A DNA stretch of 64,000 bases from Paguma larvata (Eukaryota; Chordata; Mammalia; Carnivora; Viverridae), in contig CM057826.1 in assembly GCA_030068075.1 (NCBI GenBank), forward strand, positions 95,283,804 through 95,347,803, given 5' to 3'. This document shows, one piece after another, positions 48,901-54,900 of this stretch. How positions within the stretch are numbered: the first letter of the stretch is position 1; the number at the start of each line of letters is the position of its first letter. The position numbers and the translations under genes are program-made. Below the pieces are notes generated by a model. It was not told where the DNA came from. It worked only from the letters and a program-made list of their open reading frames with translations, and searched no databases.

Positions 48901-51900
48901 GTGGTGTAGATGCAGAAGGAGAGATTTGACATGGACCAGGGCTTCAGAGAAGTTGAAACTCAACAAGCAGAGTTGGGAGAGAAGACTTTCTAGTCCATGG
49001 GCTCACAGACTGTTGTCTACGTATCAAATTTGACCCACCACCGATTGTTGTAAATAAAATTTTATTGTAATACATCCATTGTCATTAGCTTACATATTTG
49101 CTATGGTTGCTTTTGCATTACAGTGGCAGAGTTGAGTGGTTTTTCAGAAACCATATGGCCCATTAAACCTAAAGGAAAAGTTTGCTGACCCCTGATATAT
49201 GCCAGGGTTGTCTAGAAAACTTACTGTGATGATGAAAATGTGCTTTATCTGCTCTGCCCAATATGGCAGCCCTACTTATGTGTTCATTGAGCAATTGGAG
49301 TGTGGCCAGTGCAACTTAGGAACTGAATTGTTAATTTTATTTAATTTTAATTAATATAAATAATGACATACATTGTGGCTACTGTATTGCACCATGCAGA
49401 TCTAGACTATAGGAATAGCATGCACAAAGCTAAGAGGAATGGTAATAAGGTAACTGAAGTATAGTGTAAATGGTACCATCTAGTGGGAAATAAAAATAGG
49501 AGTCTGGGTCTCAGGCCAGCAGGCATGTAGCAGCATGAGCGACTCATCGAAGTACTTGGTGATCATGATGAGCAAGAGGACCTCCTTTGCCTGGTGGACG
49601 AGTCCCAGGAGGATAATTCATGCCGGGAGGGGGGGGGCGGGGAGGGGAGAAGCAAGCTGCTATACTATGAGCAGCCCTATGAGGAGATACCATGTGGCAA
49701 CAGTCTCTAAGGAATTAGGTCCTCAGTCTATTGGTTTGCATGAAGAACTGAATGGTGCTAGCAACTGTGTGAGTGAGCTTGGAGGGGGAACACTTCCCAG
49801 TGAGATCTTCAGATGAGACTGCATCCCCAACAGTCAGCTTGATTGCAACTCCATGAGACCTTGAGCCAGAGCTAAGCCGCACCTGAGTTCCTAACCCACA
49901 GAAACAAGATAATAAATGTTTGATGTTTTCAGGTGTTTAAGTAAACCTATATATATGTGTGTATATATGTGTATATATATATATAATACGGGATATGGTC
50001 ATGTTAGGCTTTGTAAGGAGGCATACTTTATTGCTTGAGCCATAGAGAACCATTAGAATTTTCTGAGCTGGGTTATCACAGATATAGATAAGTGTATTAT
50101 GAACAGAGCTCTGACAGCTATACTAAAGAATGTATGTACTACAAGTTTGAAGATGAGTTAGGACAAAGTTACGGCGGTCCACAGAACATTGGGACCTGAA
50201 GAAAGGCCATGAATATGGGAACAGAAAATTAGAGATATTAATTTAAAAGGCATTTTGAAGGTAGAATGAAACCACATCATTTGTTGTCCAAACTGATACT
50301 TTTGAGAATGAAAGAGGCATTTCTAATGATTGTGCCAGTGCTGGTAAAAAAGCTACAAACTGGAGTGTCTCAGGTAAACTGGGTTGTATGTTCATTCTAA
50401 CGGAATAAGAGCCAGTGAGATACAGATAGAGAGTAAAAGGAGGATTTAGTTTACATGCTTGAGGAGATGGTGAGGTTACTATTCAAATTGGAGAAAAAGG
50501 TAGAAAGAGGACAAGGTTGTGAGAAGAGAGAATACCTTTGGACTGTAAGATTGGAAGTTGTTGACTGAACAACACTTAGTGGGTTCTTTCAACTAATGAA
50601 CTAATAAAGTGTTTATTAACAGACTCTTGAAAGTTTATATTCATCCTTAATAAAACAAGTTAGAATGTTGGTCTTTTCTAGATTGGAGTCTACTGTGCGT
50701 ACATCAGAGAGCTCAGAAGAATTCCTGGAAGAAGGACCTGAACAAAGTGTGATTGAGTTTGAGGATGAAAGTAGTGACAAGGATGCTCGACCCGCCCCAG
50801 AAACCCAGGCACGTCTGGAAAAGCAAGATGGTGAAAAGGTACGAGGTCCTGCTTATTAAATAATGAACTAAATTTTAACTTTCCTAATCAGATATTGTTA
50901 GAAAAATATGATGATAAATTTTAGAGTGGTAGTAGAAATTGTATTTAATCCTAAAAAGCATCTATATATATACTAAGCAAGGTCAAGTACTAGAGTTGGG
51001 AAGAGGATGAAGTGACAAATATCATTTCATATTTCAATGCGAATCTGTAAGTTTGACTTACAGCAAAGATAAACTAGAGGATGTTTATCTAATGTTTATC
51101 CCTCAGTACCTTTAAAATGTAATTTAATTTAAGAAATTAAACATACTTAAAAAGTGAGACCAATCATAGGACAGTAAATTCCACTTTGTAGAACCAGTTA
51201 GAATGCCTTAAGGTCAACAAGCCCTTAGTTGCACCTGTGTTTTGGCTAGAAGGATAAGATTCATTGTTTAAAAAAAATTTATATATATATATATATATAT
51301 AAACTATATATATAGACTATAATTTATTGCATATTCCTGGAAAAATAACTAAATTCATTTTTTTAAACACTAGAAAACTTTATCTGGCCTGACTTCTACA
51401 GCTCCTCAAGTATTTTCCTTATCTTTTTAATTCTTCCCTATCCATTTCCTGTTCTTGTTTTTTTTTTTTTTTTTTAATTTATTTTGAGAGAAGCAGAGAT
51501 AGAGTGGGGAGGGGCAGAGAGAGAGAGAGATAGAGAATCCCAAACATGCTCCCCACTGTCAGCACAGAGCCTGACGTGGGGCTCAAACCTGCGAACCATG
51601 ACATCATGACCTGAGTCAAAACCAAGAGTTGGACCCTTAACCCACTGAGCCACCCAGGTGCCCCCTTTTCTTTTTCCTTAGCATTTTCAATCTTTGACTC
51701 TCTAGAGATTCCTTATTTCTTCTTTCATACATGGTTAAGTTTCTTTAGAAATCTTTTACCTCTTTGCCAAGTCCAGCCAGCACCTGAACAAGTGAAATGC
51801 ATTACCTATTTTATTTTATTTTAAAACATTTATTTATTTTTGAGAGATAAAGAGACTGAGTGTGAGCAGGGGAGAGGCAGAGAGACAGGGAGACAGAATC

Positions 51901-54900
51901 TGAAGCAGGTTCCAGGCTCTGAGCTGTCAGCACAGAGCCCAACGTGGGGCTCGAACTCATGGACGGTGAGATCATAACCTGAGCTTAAGTTGGACGCTCA
52001 ACCAACTGAGCCACTCAGGCGCCCCCACCAATTTTATTTTCTTAACTTGTTCCACTTTAGCTCCTGCCTCCTTTATTTCATGAAACTATATTTTTATGTT
52101 TTATTTAAAAAGAAGTGTATTTATTTTGAGAGAGATAGAGATTGCGTAGGGGAGGGATAGAGAGGAGGAGACAGAGAGTCCCAAGCGGGCTCATGTGGTC
52201 AGCACAGACCCCAACGCAGGACTTGCACCCACGAACTGTAAGATCAAGACCTGAGCTAAATCAGTAGTCAGATGCTTAACCAGTTGAGCCACCCAGGTGC
52301 CCCAATGAAACTGTAATTTTAAATGGCATTTTTTTTCTTGTATTGTAGGATATTTGGACAGTAAACCACATGCTTATAGAGGGGATTTATGCGCATCCAG
52401 ATGTTTATGGGAATATATATTTGTGGTTTTGTTCTCTTTTAAAAACTTAAGATTAGGGGCGCCTGGGTGGCTCAGTTGGTCAAGCGTCCAACTCTTGATT
52501 TCAGCTCAGGTCATAATCCCAGGATTGTGGAATCAAATGCCATGTTGGGTTCTGTGCTGAGTGTGGAGCCTGCTTAGGATTCTCTCCCCGCCCCCCTCAT
52601 GCTCTCTTTTTCTCTCTCTTAAAAATCCTTAAGATTCTAGTCATGTTCTTCATGTAGCCAGTTTTATCTGTCCAGCAGCACAATGAGCACACTCTTGTAG
52701 GTCACGGTGACACTTAGTGGCTTTCCTCACCTAGATTGATTATTGTGACTTCTTCAATATTCTCTAGTCCCATGTGACATAGGCCTTATAACACTACTAT
52801 ATTTCGGTTTCTTGGTTTTCTATCTCTGAAGTTTTGTTTTGGTTTATTGTCTATTCTCTTCCTTTTTTCCTTTTATTTGTGGACATTCTGGAAGACTCAC
52901 TTCTTGACTTCTGCTCTTTGGTACATGTTCTCTCCTTTGAAAATGCATCCAGTCCAGTGGTTAAACTCTCATCTCTGTAGGGAAGACTAGTAACTCTAGA
53001 CTTTGAACATTGATTCAGACTGTAATGCTTCAATATTGCTTGTCTTCCGAATATTTTTATGTAGACATATTTTATCTTCTTATAGTCAACATAATCTTTA
53101 TTCTTATTATTTCTGTATTGGGCCGTTTTTCCTGTATTTTTTTTTTTCTACTCTTCCATTCCCAAACCTAAAACTTGAAGGACAGGTTTCTCTCTTCTGT
53201 TGGTTCTTTTAGTTAGTTACCAACATTCTGGTTTTTTTTAAGCATTTGCTATGTTTTTCTCCTTTTCTTCCTTTCACCATGTTTTCCTGTCCTAGTCGAT
53301 CAGTTTATGGACTGTATTATAATTACCTTCTGTGTGCAGTCTACTTTGTCTGTATACTGTCTGGGCAGATAAGTTTTTCTAAGTCCCTGATTTCGATATC
53401 CCTATGATCGTAGGGATCCTACATAATCCAGACAGATCGATTTCTGAAACCTTGAGTTTTCTAAGTTTTAAAAGGGTAATTAATCAATGCCTTCTATTAG
53501 AACCTCCCTAAGATTCATTAGAACTATTAAACATTAAATAGAAGCATTTTGTGTTCATAAACATGGGAAAAAGAAGTTCAGACTTGGAGGGTTTGTCTTC
53601 TCAACTCACTGGTACTTCTGTATTTAATGTGATGTAAGGAGCAGGATTGTTGAAGAAGTGACCAAGAGTTGGCTGGAAAATGAACTGAGATTGAGGGCTT
53701 TTTTTTTTTCCAAGAAGCTGTATCCAAACTGAGCTTCGTACAAGACTGGTAGTGCTTCCTCCCCTTGGTAGGGTAAACCGTAACTACCCACGGGCCCCAA
53801 AGCTGTCAAGTGCTGACCAAGTGTTGTGTAAAGAGCTGGCATCAACTCTAGTCTGTCTGGTGCCTTTTTACTGAAAAGGTTCCACTCATGCTCGCCCTCT
53901 AAGGAGGAAGAACAAGAAGGGGACAGGGTTTCTTCACTGCATCTCAGACCTGCGCTGTATCTGCAGAGCACCCTGGTCTGTCTGCTGTCTCCATGAGAAC
54001 AGGGGGAGTTTGTGCTTTCTTTTACCGTCCCTGCCTGAGAAGTTTCCTCTTTTCCTCAGACTATTCCTTAACTCATGTTCTATAATGTGGTAAGACTTTA
54101 TCTTGAGTCCTAGTGCATGACAGGTGGAGACTGGGAATGGACCCTCCTTGTATGACAAATAAATTAGTTTAAAATTGTGTCCTGACTTTTTCCCCCCAAA
54201 TCATGTAGGAATCTGAATTAGAGCCTATGAATGGTGAGATAATGGATGATACTCTTAAGACCTCACTTACAACTGAAGAGGAGGACTCCACTAGTGAAGT
54301 TTTAGATGAAGAAATAAAATTACAGTCTTTTAATTCCAGTGAAGACTCTGCAACTCTTGTTCCACTGGTGGTAGAATCTTCTAAACCCCCTGAGACTGTT
54401 GCACAGGATAAGGTAAGAGGGAGATACTTAATTTTTTATAGTCAAACTGTTCCAGTGTTGGTGACATGGAAGGGGCATTGTAGTATATACATCCTCCAGG
54501 TTAGGTATTATAAGAAAATGCAGTCAGTAATATTCCATAAATTCTAATATATGTACACTTATCCATACATATCTGACTTATGTTAACAGGTTTATATTTT
54601 ATTTTACTTTAATTTTATTTCAAGATTATTTATTTTGAGAGAAAATGAGCAGGAAAGGGGCAGGGGGAGGGGGAGAAAGAATCCCAAGTGGGCTCTGTGC
54701 CTCCAGCACAAGCCTGACATGGGGCTCAATCTCAGGAACTGAATGGTAAGATCATGACCTGAGCCAAAATCCAGTGTCGGACACTTAACCAACTGAGCTA
54801 CCCAGGTGCCCTCAAATGAGTTTTATTTTGTAGATTTAGAGAGATGCTTAGAAAAATGGATAAAATGTTGCTTATACAGTCTATGATCAATTAACTTGTT

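Larger units (their letters stand above)
44233..50681 (+). other. FAM169A intron after coding exon 9
   Basis: Two adjacent SINEs (44.54-44.94 kb), unrecognised AT-rich DNA (45.0-45.48 kb), an L1 3' end (45.5-46.07 kb), a SINE (46.1-46.3 kb), the antisense G3BP2 pseudogene (46.3-48.6 kb), then DNA-transposon, LTR and old repeat sequence to 50.57 kb. Confidence 0.55.
50839..54208 (+). other. FAM169A intron after coding exon 10
   Basis: AT dinucleotide repeat near 51280-51318 and four SINEs between 51.46 and 52.63 kb. 52.65-54.2 kb has no recognised repeat; open frames there look accidental. Confidence 0.55.
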
